Positions 23,461-31,875 of a DNA stretch of 36,380 bases are shown here, piece after piece (positions within the stretch are counted from its first letter, which is position 1; the number at the start of each line of letters is the position of its first letter). The notes below the pieces were generated by a model. It worked only from the letters and a program-made list of their open reading frames with translations, searched no databases and had not been told where the DNA came from. This DNA is from Neobacillus driksii (GTDB taxonomy: Bacteria > Bacillota > Bacilli > Bacillales > Cytobacillaceae): contig NZ_JACCBX010000024.1 in the NCBI RefSeq assembly GCF_013409995.1, positions 1 to 36,380 on the forward strand, written 5' to 3'. The position numbers and the translations under genes were made by a program.

Positions 23461-23949
23461 ATGTTAACCATACGGAACGTGACAATGAATGATTTACCTG
23501 ACCTTATAATCATTGAACACCTTTGCTTTCCAATTGAAGAAGCAGCTACGGAAGAAGCCTTTAAACAGCGTATTCATTTAATTCCAGATAGTTTTTTTGT
23601 GGCGGAAGAGTGTGGTGTGATTGTGGGTTTAGTGAATGGACCAGTGATTGAAAAGGAATTTATTTCAGATGATTTATTCGAGGAGATTGAGCCAAATCCT
23701 AAAACTGGCGGTCATCAAACGGTTTTAGGAGTAGCGGTGACACCGCATTTCCAAACACGGGGAGTGGCAACAGCGTTATTAGCACATCTTGAAAAAGTAG
23801 CAATATCAAAAAATCGCGAAAGTATTACACTTACCTGTAAAGAGGACTTAATACGATTTTATGAAAACTTAGGATACAAAAATAGAGGTGTTTCGAAATC
23901 GGAGCATGGCGGCGTACAGTGGTACAACATGAATAAAAAATTGCTTTAG
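23461..23949 (+). CDS. GNAT family N-acetyltransferase (AANAT-like)
   Basis: 162 residues. It starts MLTIRNVTMNDLPDLIIIEH. The acetyl-CoA motif is VLGVAVTPHFQTRGVATALLA, showing V-x-P-x-x-Q-x-x-G-V-A, and the last helix is EDLIRFYENLGYKNRG. The E-HLCFPIEEAA segment near residue 20 is characteristic of arylalkylamine N-acetyltransferase-like GNATs. The substrate is unknown. GGAGTG lies upstream of ATG 23461. The next gene starts 56 nt after its stop. Confidence 0.8.
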   Translation: MLTIRNVTMNDLPDLIIIEHLCFPIEEAATEEAFKQRIHLIPDSFFVAEECGVIVGLVNGPVIEKEFISDDLFEEIEPNPKTGGHQTVLGVAVTPHFQTRGVATALLAHLEKVAISKNRESITLTCKEDLIRFYENLGYKNRGVSKSEHGGVQWYNMNKKLL

Positions 23950-24005
23950 AGGAAAGGAAGAAATGTAGTACAAATTGTAACAGGAGTGGCAGGGGAGCGA
24001 TATCC

Positions 24006-24428
24006 ATGTATGAATTAAAAACGAAGCAAACAGACAATAGTGTGATAGAATTTATCGAACAGATCGACAGCTCAAAAAAACGTGAGGATGCATACAAATT
24101 ATTAGATATCTTCTCAGAGACCACAGGTTATGAAGCAAAGATGTGGGGGCCGAGTATTATTGGTTTTGGATCTTACCATTACAAATATGAATCCGGTCAC
24201 GAAGGTGACGCACCACTCGTTGGCTTTTCACCGAGAAAAGCAAAAATTAGCTTATATTTTGCACCAGGTGAAACAAAACGGGAAGAGTTGTTAAAACAGT
24301 TTGGAAAACACACCACAGGGAAAGCGTGCGTGTACATTAATAAAGTGGCAGATATTGATGTAGAAGTTTTGAAAGCATTAATTATTGAATCTGTATCCTT
24401 TTTGCAAGCAATGTATCCAGCTAAATAA
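24006..24428 (+). CDS. DUF1801 domain protein
   Basis: 140 residues. The family pattern is clear: FIEQIDSSKKREDAYKLLDI, GYEAKMWGPSIIGFGSYHYK, SPRKAKISLYFAPG and TGKACVYINKVADIDVEVL. The small DUF1801 (YdhG-like) fold has no proven biochemical role. Cytoplasmic. It follows the GNAT gene at 23461 closely and may be co-transcribed with it; terminator at 24436. Confidence 0.85.
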   Translation: MYELKTKQTDNSVIEFIEQIDSSKKREDAYKLLDIFSETTGYEAKMWGPSIIGFGSYHYKYESGHEGDAPLVGFSPRKAKISLYFAPGETKREELLKQFGKHTTGKACVYINKVADIDVEVLKALIIESVSFLQAMYPAK

Positions 24429-24435
24429 GACCAGT

Positions 24436-24483
24436 GAGCCCCTTATCCAGCAGTCCATTCATTTGCTAATAAGGGGCTCTATT
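24436..24483. terminator. Bidirectional terminator
   Basis: Perfect 11-bp stem GAGCCCCTTAT (24436-24446) / ATAAGGGGCTC (24469-24479) between two convergent genes. The loop is long (22 nt) and the T-tract short. Confidence 0.65.
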
Positions 24484-24492
24484 TCAATTCTG

Positions 24493-25329
24493 TTATGGCA
24501 GCAATCCTGCTATTCCTAATAATGATAAAACAATTTCAAAAAGAATGAGAATCACAATAATCCATTCTACGAAAAGTCCACGAATGGAGTGACTAATAGT
24601 CGAAAATCCATCCATAATGTTATAGAGTATTTCGGTTTTACTTTTTAAAATCTTATAACGATCATTCAATTCGAAAAACTCGAGCATACGATCATAAAAT
24701 TCACCGGCTGAACTGCTTGTCCAAGTGATGTCGGGCTTATCGAGAATCATGATGTATGCAAGGGTATTATACTCATGACGGATAATTTTTGCTGTTGTCC
24801 TTGCAAGTTCCTTATTACCGATTCGCAGCTTACCTTTCTCTAACCGGTCAATCATCGTTTCGAGCTTATCATTAATTTGCCCCAGCTGTTCTTCTGTTTT
24901 TTCCAACGCAACAGACTTTGCCAATACAGTAGAAATTAATTCAGGATAGTAATCCTCATATTCAGGAACGACAACATATTCATCTGTTAACTCAATGCTT
25001 TCGGTTTCTTTTATATGCAAGCTGTAATCGTCGCTGTAACGGTCTGCGTTTTTAACCTCAATGTCTGGCTCGAAGGAGTGGAGGTAGTTCAATAAAGCAG
25101 TTATCTCATTCGGAGTTGAGTGATTAATGAAGACAATGCTGCCAAAGGAAAATACTAGAACCATTTGTGAATCGTCCACATCTTTATAGAGGATTGATTT
25201 TAATATTTCACCCCTTAAAATTAATGGCTCCTCCCAGGTGAATTTCTTTGGTATTCCACAATGAACGGCGATTTTGTTCAGATCAATTTCATTGGTTATC
25301 GCAAATGCTTTAAAGGTTAAATCTCTCAT
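24493..25329 (-). CDS. RMD1/DUF155 family membrane protein
   Basis: About 278 residues. Soluble N-terminal domain with the DUF155 pattern: VLVFSFGSIVFINHS and EYVVVPEYEDYYPELISTVL then AKSVALEKTE. A long helical region follows (LGQINDKLETMIDRLEKG), and one C-terminal transmembrane helix (WIIVILILFEIVLSLLGI) forms the tail. In yeast the Rmd1 family includes mitochondrial membrane proteins; bacterial members are uncharacterised. Start taken as ATG 25329; GTG codons at 25335 and 25338 are alternatives. The ribosome binding site is weak for all of them. Confidence 0.8.
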   Translation of the reverse strand: MRDLTFKAFAITNEIDLNKIAVHCGIPKKFTWEEPLILRGEILKSILYKDVDDSQMVLVFSFGSIVFINHSTPNEITALLNYLHSFEPDIEVKNADRYSDDYSLHIKETESIELTDEYVVVPEYEDYYPELISTVLAKSVALEKTEEQLGQINDKLETMIDRLEKGKLRIGNKELARTTAKIIRHEYNTLAYIMILDKPDITWTSSSAGEFYDRMLEFFELNDRYKILKSKTEILYNIMDGFSTISHSIRGLFVEWIIVILILFEIVLSLLGIAGLLP

Positions 25330-25478
25330 ATTCACCACTCATCTCAGGTATTTTTGTTACGTATCTATATTAGCATATGAACCGTTTAGGTAAAATAATG
25401 AAGGATAAGTGGAAAGGAAAGAGAATTAATTATGATGTACTAGTATAAAAGCCTGAAAAAATTCGGAGGAGAGATACC

Positions 25479-25934
25479 ATGACTGAAAATTCATTTGTTT
25501 ACGTTACATACATAGCGACTACACCTGAAAAGCTTTGGGAAGCTTTAACGAGCAGCGAGTATACCGAACAATACTTCTTTGGAAGCAGTATTCAATCAGA
25601 TTGGCAGGAAGGGAGTGAACTTACGTATTCTCGCAATGGACAGGTTTCCGATTATGGAAAAATCCTAAAGATTGAACATAATCGTGTACTTTCCTTTACC
25701 TGGACTTATGTTGGCGATGGTGTCGAAGGGAAACTGCCTTCACGTGTGACTTTTGAATTAAAGCCGATGAAGGAAACTGTAAAACTTATCCTTAGACATG
25801 AAGATCTCCAGCCTGGTGATTTAGTCGATCGAGATGATACCTTTGAAGGATTGAACAACGGCTGGCCAGCGATAATAAGCAATTTGAAAAGTCTTTTAGA
25901 AACCGGAAAAACTTTACCTGCTGTAACAATCTAA
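25479..25934 (+). CDS. SRPBCC/AHSA1-type protein
   Basis: 151 residues of the START-like (SRPBCC) fold, AHSA1 C-terminal-like group: YVTYIATTPEKLWEALTSSE, then QYFFGSSIQSDWQEGSELTY, ILKIEHNRVLSFTW and GLNNGWPAIISNLKSLLETG. It has a hydrophobic ligand pocket by family; its ligand is unknown. In bacilli these genes often follow an ArsR regulator; none is present here. GGAGGAGAG precedes ATG 25479. Confidence 0.85.
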   Translation: MTENSFVYVTYIATTPEKLWEALTSSEYTEQYFFGSSIQSDWQEGSELTYSRNGQVSDYGKILKIEHNRVLSFTWTYVGDGVEGKLPSRVTFELKPMKETVKLILRHEDLQPGDLVDRDDTFEGLNNGWPAIISNLKSLLETGKTLPAVTI

Positions 25935-26051
25935 AGATATCTTAGTAAATATTCTAATGAAAAAAATAAGTTTTATCCATTCCATTTGAAAAAAGGATTG
26001 TAATACTTTCTCCTTTATGATGAATACTAAAAATAAAAAGGAGAGATACGT

Positions 26052-26186
26052 ATGGCCAACGAAAAGGACTATGTAGCTGCAGATTTATCATCAAATTTAG
26101 TAAGTGAAATCAAATCACTAGAAGAAAAATTAAGTGAACAAGCAAATAAAGAAGTTGTGGTTATTGCTTACGAAAAAGACAAATAA
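26052..26186 (+). CDS. Small protein, unknown
   Basis: 44 residues behind a good site (AAGGAGAG, 7 nt spacer): MANEKDYVAADLSSNL, then a coiled stretch SEIKSLEEKLSEQANK and EVVVIAYEKDK. The alpha-then-beta pattern, start signal and following terminator support a real gene. The family is not recognised. Confidence 0.6.
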   Translation: MANEKDYVAADLSSNLVSEIKSLEEKLSEQANKEVVVIAYEKDK

Positions 26187-26189
26187 AAA

Positions 26190-26218
26190 AGCAAAAAGAG
26201 CCGTTATAGACGGCTCTT
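26190..26218 (-). terminator. Terminator of the cell wall hydrolase gene
   Basis: AAGAGCCGT (26196-26204) / ACGGCTCTT (26210-26218). On the minus strand it is followed by T-rich sequence; it could also end the small gene on the plus strand. Confidence 0.75.
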
Positions 26219-26222
26219 ACCT

Positions 26223-26942
26223 TTATTTTGCAAATACATGATTTCCAACTGTCTTTACAACTTCGCGAGTGGTAATCCAAGAATCAGTTGCAATTTCTGG
26301 ATTATAAAAATATATACAATCATTTAAACGATCTTGTCGTGTTAAAGCTTCTTCAACTGCGCGAATTGATTCCTCTGATGCAGGTTTATTTATCTCACCA
26401 TTTTGTACGGGTGAAAAGGCATATGCATCTCCAACTACTTCATTAATAACACCTGTTACTGTATCTGGAAATTCAGGAGAATCCACTCGGTTTAAAACAA
26501 CTGTCGCAACCGCAACTTTTCCTTCATATGATTCGCCTTTTGCTTCTGCTTCTACTAATCTCGCAAATAAGTCTTTCTCTTGAGTTGAAATAGTAACCGC
26601 AGGTGTAGCAGGAGCTGGTTCAGCTGCTGGTTCTGGAGTCGCCATTTCCGGTTCAGCTGTTTCTGGCTCCGATGCAGCAGGTTCTTCAACCTTCTTTTCG
26701 GCAGATTGCTCTACTGCTGGATCAGGTTTATTTAGAATGATTTCCTTTTGGTTATCATTTTGGTTATTTTCTTGATTCAGTTCATTCATGATTGGACCAT
26801 AGGCTTGTCCAATATCTACTAGGCTCTCTACATTTACAACTTCATATTGAGTTATCGCTTCAACTGTCGAGTTGTGTATCCCGATAAATGCAAATGTAGC
26901 TACACAAGCTACCGCAACTTTTTTAAAATAAGTGTTTTTCAT
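26223..26942 (-). CDS. Secreted SleB/CwlJ-type cell wall hydrolase
   Basis: 239 residues from ATG 26942, chosen by AGGAGG 9 nt upstream; longer frames lack a site. The Sec signal peptide (about 1-29: basic MKNTYFKK, hydrophobic VAVACVATFAFIG, end at STVEA) is followed by a low-complexity E/P/A-rich linker (about 65-125). The C-terminal Hydrolase_2 domain reads DLFARLVEAEAKGESYEGKV with the catalytic glutamate, then AVATVVLNRVDSPEFPDTV and FSPVQNGEINKPA. Enzymes of this family cut peptidoglycan as lytic transglycosylases or amidases, often in spore germination. No YpeB or GerQ partner is near, and there is no LysM or SPOR domain, so a vegetative or spore role cannot be told apart. Confidence 0.85.
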   Translation of the reverse strand: MKNTYFKKVAVACVATFAFIGIHNSTVEAITQYEVVNVESLVDIGQAYGPIMNELNQENNQNDNQKEIILNKPDPAVEQSAEKKVEEPAASEPETAEPEMATPEPAAEPAPATPAVTISTQEKDLFARLVEAEAKGESYEGKVAVATVVLNRVDSPEFPDTVTGVINEVVGDAYAFSPVQNGEINKPASEESIRAVEEALTRQDRLNDCIYFYNPEIATDSWITTREVVKTVGNHVFAK

Positions 26943-27248
26943 GTGTGCTACCTCCTGATGTTTTGTATGATATAACACTAACATGGGGAGGCAGACGATA
27001 TACAGAACGATAAGGTTACATTTCTTTATGGTTTGATGAACAACATTACAGCAACGATGGAAATATGACATTATGCCTATAATCCTGTCATAATCCAACC
27101 ATTTTTACGGTATAGAGGAATATTTTGCATGTAAAATGTAGGGATTGGAAATTATTTCTGAAATCTAATATTTCGGGAATGAAAATAAATGGTGATTATG
27201 CTACTATTACAATATTAAAATTATCAATCATATTGGAGATGGATTTGC
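26943..27248. promoter_or_regulatory. Divergent promoter region
   Basis: 306 bp between two divergent genes. No gene is seen. It is AT-rich and must carry both promoters; I could not pick clear -35/-10 pairs. A short inverted repeat ATTTTGCATGTAAAAT lies near 27121. Confidence 0.35.
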
Positions 27249-28448
27249 GTGCTTATTTGGAAGCGTAATTTGTGGGTACTATGGATAGGGGTTTTCTTCG
27301 TATCAGCAAGTTTTTCCATGGTTATCCCGTTTTTGCCTATTTTCCTGCTTCAAATTGGTGTGCATGATCACACGGAAGTTTGGGCTGGTTTGCTATTTAG
27401 TGCTGCGTTTTTTGCTGGAGCGATTGCTTCACCGTTTTGGGGCAGGGTCGCAGATAAATATGGAAGAAAGCCCTTGTTAATCCGGGCAGGGTTTGCACTG
27501 TTTCTCGTCTATACGTTAACTGCCTTTGTTACCAATCCCTATCAGTTGTTAGGTTTGCGAATCATGCAAGGTTTGTTGAGTGGGTTCATCCCTGGTTCAA
27601 TCGCATTAGTCGGTACCAATACACCAAGCAATAAAGTAGGGTACGCTCTTTCGATGATATCCTCTGCTTCGGCTTCAGGGGGTATTGTTGGACCGCTCTT
27701 GGGCGGGGGGATTGCTTCGTTAGTAGGGAATCGCGTGGCATTTGGAAGTGCTGGAATGTTCTCGCTCATTTCGACCTTACTCGTAATATTTTTCGTAACG
27801 GAGGAAAATTTCACTCCTAGTAAGGAGAAAGGTTCCATTCGAAATGATTTTAAATTGGCACTTTCAAACCGTTCTTTAATGATGGTTCTCGGATTAACCA
27901 GCCTTACATCTGCTTCTATCATGACAATCGAACCAGTTCTTCCATTATATATAGTAGAGCTTGGAGGTTCTTCCCAGCATGCCTCGTTACTAGCGGGTAT
28001 TGTTTTTTCTCTACCTGGTATTGCAAGTGTCATTTTTGCCCCTATGTGGGGGAAATGGGCGGACAAAGTTGGTTTCCAAAAAATTCTCTTTATTGGATTA
28101 ATGGGTGGAGGAATCGGAACCATCGCCCAAATTGTTTTCAGTAATATTTGGGGATTCTCGATTACTCGGTTTATTTTCGGTGTCTTTTTCTGTGCCGTTT
28201 TCCCGGCGTTAAATGGACTAGTAGTTAGGTCGACACAAAGCGATTTTCGTGGGCGAGCTTTTGGTTTACACCAAACCTCTAATCAAATTGGCGGGATGAT
28301 TGGACCGATAATCGGAGGGATCCTTGGCGGTATTTTCCCTGTACAAACTGTGTTTGTGGTAACAGGTTTCTTACTACTGGCTGCAACTGGTGTGGCTTAT
28401 TGGCATGCAAATGACTTAAATCGTGAACTTAAAACAAAAGTTACTTGA
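27249..28448 (+). CDS. MFS multidrug-type exporter
   Basis: 399 residues, 12 transmembrane segments. Loop 2-3 has the MFS signature GRVADKYGRKPLL, repeated as GKWADKVGFQKIL in the second half. Helix 5 has the antiporter motif GGIVGPLLGGGIAS, typical of drug/H+ antiporters (DHA1), as does GGMIGPIIGGILGG in helix 11. The substrate is unknown. Start GTG 27249, with TTGGAG about 10 nt upstream. It converges on the YuiD-like gene with only 5 bp between stops. Confidence 0.85.
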   Translation: MLIWKRNLWVLWIGVFFVSASFSMVIPFLPIFLLQIGVHDHTEVWAGLLFSAAFFAGAIASPFWGRVADKYGRKPLLIRAGFALFLVYTLTAFVTNPYQLLGLRIMQGLLSGFIPGSIALVGTNTPSNKVGYALSMISSASASGGIVGPLLGGGIASLVGNRVAFGSAGMFSLISTLLVIFFVTEENFTPSKEKGSIRNDFKLALSNRSLMMVLGLTSLTSASIMTIEPVLPLYIVELGGSSQHASLLAGIVFSLPGIASVIFAPMWGKWADKVGFQKILFIGLMGGGIGTIAQIVFSNIWGFSITRFIFGVFFCAVFPALNGLVVRSTQSDFRGRAFGLHQTSNQIGGMIGPIIGGILGGIFPVQTVFVVTGFLLLAATGVAYWHANDLNRELKTKVT

Positions 28449-28453
28449 CATAA

Positions 28454-28924
28454 TTAAAAGGGATATAAATAGTAAGTAATGACACCGACAATGATACCAG
28501 TTATGCCCCCAAAAAAGACCTCAGTTGGCTGATGGCCTAATAACTCTTTTAATTTTTCTCTAGACTCCGGTTTCTTTAAATTGGGGTCTTTTAGTGTTTC
28601 AATCAGACTGTTAAAATCGGCTAAAAGTGTGTTTAGTATTTCTGCATGATAACCTGCGTGCCTTCGAACACCCATCGCATCATGCATAACAATCGCAGCT
28701 ACGACAACGCAAATAGCAAATTCATTTGATTGAAACCCTGTCATTAAACCAATTGCGGTAGTTAATGAAACAATCATCGCAGTATGTGAACTAGGCATTC
28801 CGCCAGTACTAAACATTAATTTCCATTTCAATTCTTTTGAAGCTAGAAAGTGAATCGGTACTTTTACGAATTGGGCAAGGAACATGCCCAAAAAAGCAGC
28901 TACTATCGGACAGGATAAGAACAT
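28454..28924 (-). CDS. YuiD-like divergent PAP2 family protein
   Basis: 156 residues, DUF212. Motifs: STGGMPSSHTAMIVSLTTA (the SxxH part of a PAP2-like active site), then MHDAMGVRRHAGYHAEILN (the R-x-x-x-H-x part) and ELLGHQPTEVFFGGITGI. Family length is about 158 residues. It should be a membrane phosphatase-like protein, but an activity has not been established. Start ATG 28924 follows AGGAGG directly; a TTG at 28948 would put that site inside the gene. Confidence 0.85.
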   Translation of the reverse strand: MFLSCPIVAAFLGMFLAQFVKVPIHFLASKELKWKLMFSTGGMPSSHTAMIVSLTTAIGLMTGFQSNEFAICVVVAAIVMHDAMGVRRHAGYHAEILNTLLADFNSLIETLKDPNLKKPESREKLKELLGHQPTEVFFGGITGIIVGVITYYLYPF

Positions 28925-29053
28925 AATAACCTCCTGAATGTTAGTCAATGTACTTATATTATCAAATATAACCTCTATTTATCCCCATGAAACATGAAGA
29001 ATGTGGAAGAATTATGATAAAATAGGGTTGTAAGAAAATATCAATAAACAAAG

Positions 29054-29091
29054 AAGTAAGAGTGGCTCTTTTGGTCACTCTTACTTTTTTT
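29054..29091 (-). terminator. Intrinsic terminator of the HPr-like gene
   Basis: Perfect 11-bp stem AAGTAAGAGTG (29054-29064) / CACTCTTACTT (29076-29086), 11-nt loop. The T-run is stronger in the plus direction, where no gene is upstream; on the minus strand the tract is CTTTGTTT. Confidence 0.65.
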
Positions 29092-29103
29092 GTGATTTGG
29101 GGG

Positions 29104-29361
29104 TTAAGCTAATGATTCTATGGTTTCTATTAATTGCCTAATTGCTTCGTGATCGTCGGAGCCAGATGCCTCTAAACTGATTTCTGCATTATTTGGTATG
29201 GCGAGTGATAAAACGCCCATTATAGATTTACAATTCACTTTATGCCCATTGTAAGTCAGATAGATATCTGATTCAAATTGGGATGTGACCTGAACCAGTT
29301 TGTTAATTGCGCGACTGTCTAGCCCAGCCTTTCGATTAAGTTGAATTGTTTTTAGTACCAT
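29104..29361 (-). CDS. HPr/Crh family protein with Asp at position 15
   Basis: 85 residues, collinear with HPr. The EI/PEP phosphorylation site H15 of HPr (GIHARPA) is D15 here (GLDSRAI), and the conserved P18 is lost too. The HPr-kinase site S46 is kept in the KSIMGVLSLAI segment (45-55). This matches the logic of Crh, which has Q15 and S46 and acts with CcpA but not in sugar uptake. So the protein should be unable to carry phosphate to PTS enzymes; regulation through S46 phosphorylation is the likeliest role. Single gene with its own terminator; no ptsI or hprK near. Confidence 0.8.
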   Translation of the reverse strand: MVLKTIQLNRKAGLDSRAINKLVQVTSQFESDIYLTYNGHKVNCKSIMGVLSLAIPNNAEISLEASGSDDHEAIRQLIETIESLA

Positions 29362-29515
29362 TTGAGGAAGCCCCCTTAAGATTCAAGTTAAATTACACTC
29401 TTTTATGTATGTTAGATAAAGTTTAAATATGATTTATTTAGTCATTTAATCTAGTTTGCTAACACGATTGTATGTTAGAAAATTAGACAAAAGCGACCAA
29501 AATGAAAATACATAA

Positions 29516-29548
29516 CAAAAAACGGTCACTCCTATTTGGAATGACCGC
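29516..29548 (-). terminator. Terminator of the glutaredoxin-like gene
   Basis: Reading the minus strand: CGGTCATTCC, 5-nt loop, GGAGTGACCG (one wobble pair), then TTTTTT (complement of 29516-29522). Confidence 0.8.
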
Positions 29549-29563
29549 ATTTATACGTTCTAT

Positions 29564-29806
29564 TTATATTCCCAGAAGTTCCGCTAATTTTTCTTGGTTA
29601 AAGCCAAAAACAACCTCTGTACCATTTTCATCCTCAACTACAGTAGCTGGGGTGGCAGATGCACCTAATTCAACAATTTCATCTAAATATTTAGGGTTTT
29701 CTCTAATATTTTTTTCTTCAAACTCAATTCCATTGTCCTTTAACCATAATTTTTCAGCTGTACATGGACCACAGCTTTCTTGTGTATAAATAAATACCTT
29801 ACGCAT
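29564..29806 (-). CDS. Glutaredoxin-like thiol protein
   Basis: 80 residues with thioredoxin fold. The redox motif CGPC is at C12-C15 (YTQESCGPCTAEKLWL), followed by IEFEEKNI, the cis-proline segment ASATPATVV and a final GFNQEKLAELL helix. This is the NrdH/glutaredoxin-like group, which reduces disulfides or feeds electrons to reductases. AAGGAGGAA lies 7 nt before the ATG. The reductant and partner are unknown; monocistronic. Confidence 0.85.
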   Translation of the reverse strand: MRKVFIYTQESCGPCTAEKLWLKDNGIEFEEKNIRENPKYLDEIVELGASATPATVVEDENGTEVVFGFNQEKLAELLGI

Positions 29807-30034
29807 AGTACATTCCTCCTTCAGTTCATTTTATTACAATTATTAAAAAAAGTCCCATCACCTGATTCCTTCATTAATTATATTTTTACAAACGAAAAGA
29901 TATATGCTTAGGTTTCATGTACTACTCCATATCTATTTAAGGTTCATATTATCGTTTGCTTAACATACATATACAGTAAGATGACAAGCCGTTACGTCAG
30001 GGAAAATCCATGAAAAGGAGATACGTGCAAGGAG

Positions 30035-30757
30035 ATGGAGTTCTTACAAGAAATCATCGCAAATTATGGATCGTTTTTATCACTAGAAGCTTTGGGAAAA
30101 GTATTAACGGATCCTGCTAGTTGGGGAGTTATTGGAACCTTAGTCATTTTAGAAGGATTACTGTCCGCTGATAATGCGTTAGTTCTAGCTGTATTGGTTA
30201 AACACTTGCCCGAGAAGGAGCGAAAGAAAGCACTGTTCTATGGAATAATAGGGGCCTATCTTTTCCGTGTTGTCGCCATTGGCATTGGTGTTACCTTAGT
30301 TAATATTGGCTGGATTAAAATAATTGGCGGTCACTATCTTTTATGGATTGTCCTTCAGAATTTCCTTAAGAAAAAGGATGGGGAGGAAGAGGTTCAAACG
30401 AAGACGGTTGGTTTTTGGAGTACAGTATTAACGGTAGAGCTGATGGACATCGCATTTAGTATTGATAGTGTCATTGCCGCTTTTGGTGTATCCAATCAGG
30501 TTTGGGTACTCTTTTTGGGAGGAATCCTGGGAATCCTAATGATGAGAGGCGTGGCTCAACTATTCTTAGCACTGATCGAACGAGTCCCTGAGTTCGAAAC
30601 TACTGCATTTGTCTTAATCGGCATGATTGGGTTACGAATGATAGGTGCAGCTTTTGGCTTCCAAATGCACGAAGTAATCTTCTTTAGCTTATTAATTAGT
30701 ATCTTTCTTGGAACATTCCTCGTACATTTTTTTAGGGGAAGGGTTGCCACCAAATAA
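30035..30757 (+). CDS. TerC family membrane protein, second copy
   Basis: 240 residues. It keeps the two acidic-helix motifs of the first copy: ILEGLLSADNALVLAVLVKH and ELMDIAFSIDSVIAAFGV, with FETTAFVLIGMIGLRMIG near the end. It has a 30-residue N-terminal extension before helix 1. Likely a Mn2+ exporter of the YceF/YkoY type. The start is unusual: ATG 30035 directly abuts GGAG (30031-30034), and the better AAAAGGAG (30013-30020) is 14 nt away; no other in-frame start exists after the TGA at 30011. The 228-bp upstream gap shows no recognisable manganese riboswitch. Confidence 0.85.
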   Translation: MEFLQEIIANYGSFLSLEALGKVLTDPASWGVIGTLVILEGLLSADNALVLAVLVKHLPEKERKKALFYGIIGAYLFRVVAIGIGVTLVNIGWIKIIGGHYLLWIVLQNFLKKKDGEEEVQTKTVGFWSTVLTVELMDIAFSIDSVIAAFGVSNQVWVLFLGGILGILMMRGVAQLFLALIERVPEFETTAFVLIGMIGLRMIGAAFGFQMHEVIFFSLLISIFLGTFLVHFFRGRVATK

Positions 30758-30780
30758 ATCAAACACATTTGTCTAAAACA

Positions 30781-30822
30781 AATGACTATCAACTTGTTTT
30801 CGTTTTGATAGTCATTTTTTTG
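30781..30822 (+). terminator. Intrinsic terminator after the second TerC gene
   Basis: Perfect 12-bp stem AATGACTATCAA (30781-30792) / TTGATAGTCATT (30805-30816), then TTTTTG. Confidence 0.85.
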
Positions 30823-30946
30823 TTTTGTACTTGGAAATATCTCTTAATGCCTGCACATGCATAAGTAAAAGAGTTTTCTACTTATTTTTAATAAGGTAAA
30901 ATAATAACGCATTACTTATCATTTTTGTGTCATAGGGGGAAGATTC

Positions 30947-31825
30947 ATGCGTGAAGAGGGATACATAGAGGTTACAGGCGGGAGAGTCTGGTATCAAATA
31001 TTTAATAAAAATTCTAAAGCAACCCCAGTCATTATATTACATGGCGGACCGGGTTCTTCAAGTTATTCATTAGAAGGATTACAAGCGCTTGAAAAAGATA
31101 GACCGGTTATTTTATACGATCAATTAGGCTGCGGTAGGTCAGACCGGCCAAGTGACACTTCTCTTTGGCAGCTTGATCGTTTTGTGGAAGAATTTGCTCA
31201 AATTAGAGAAGCTTTACAATTGGATGAAGTTCATATTTTAGGCCATTCATGGGGTACAACCCTTGCGGCTTCCTATTGTTTAACAAAACCTAGCGGTGTG
31301 AAAAGTGTTATCCTTTCAAGCCCATGTCTAAGCGCACCGCGTTGGGAGCAGGACCAGGCAGAGAATTTAAAAATGCTTCCTATTGATATTCAGGAAAGCA
31401 TTACCCGATGTGAAGAAGAGGGAACGACGGATTCCGAGGAATTTAAAGCGGCCATTCAGGAATTCAATAAAGTATTTGTTTGTAGAGTACAGGCAGAACC
31501 AGATCCCGAGTGGGTTAAAAAAGGGGCAGGTTATCGTAATCCTGAGATTTACAACATTATGTGGGGGCCTTCTGAGTTCAGTGTAAAAGGAAATCTAAAA
31601 TATTTTGATTGTACAAATCGACTCAATGAAATCAGTTGCCCAACCTTATTTACTTGTGGACGTTATGATGAAGCAACACCTGAATCGACGGAATACTTTA
31701 GCAGTTTAGTACCAAATGGGCAATTCCATGTTTACGAAAATAGTGCTCATATGGCATATTTCGAAGAGAAGGAAGAGTTCTTACAAGTAGTAGGAGACTT
31801 TTTAAAGACTGTTGACTCCAAGTGA
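30947..31825 (+). CDS. Proline iminopeptidase family alpha/beta hydrolase
   Basis: 292 residues. Family S33 features: oxyanion motif HGGPG (32-36), DQLGCGRSDRP (58-68), nucleophile elbow GHSWGT with S101, acid D241 (CGRYDEATPE) and H268 (ENSAHMAYFE). A helical cap domain lies about 130-215. It removes N-terminal proline from peptides or acts on prolyl amides. No signal peptide, so cytoplasmic. AGGGGGAAG precedes ATG 30947. Terminator at 31843. Confidence 0.9.
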   Translation: MREEGYIEVTGGRVWYQIFNKNSKATPVIILHGGPGSSSYSLEGLQALEKDRPVILYDQLGCGRSDRPSDTSLWQLDRFVEEFAQIREALQLDEVHILGHSWGTTLAASYCLTKPSGVKSVILSSPCLSAPRWEQDQAENLKMLPIDIQESITRCEEEGTTDSEEFKAAIQEFNKVFVCRVQAEPDPEWVKKGAGYRNPEIYNIMWGPSEFSVKGNLKYFDCTNRLNEISCPTLFTCGRYDEATPESTEYFSSLVPNGQFHVYENSAHMAYFEEKEEFLQVVGDFLKTVDSK

Positions 31826-31842
31826 TATAAATAATATATTTT

Positions 31843-31874
31843 CACCCGCCTAATAGAAAGGGCGGGTGTTTTTC
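31843..31874 (+). terminator. Intrinsic terminator after the peptidase gene
   Basis: CACCCGCC (31843-31850) / GGCGGGTG (31861-31868), then TTTTTC. It also lies downstream of the convergent coat gene. Confidence 0.85.
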
Positions 31875-31875
31875 T

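Noticed and set aside
27542..28123. 193-codon minus-strand frame inside the MFS gene
   Set aside because: Antisense shadow of the MFS exporter; composition (Pro/Ile-rich) is that of reverse-complemented membrane codons.
29840..30034. yybP-ykoY manganese riboswitch before the second TerC gene
   Set aside because: The conserved loop sequences were not seen; only loosely similar bases around ACGTCAGGGA.
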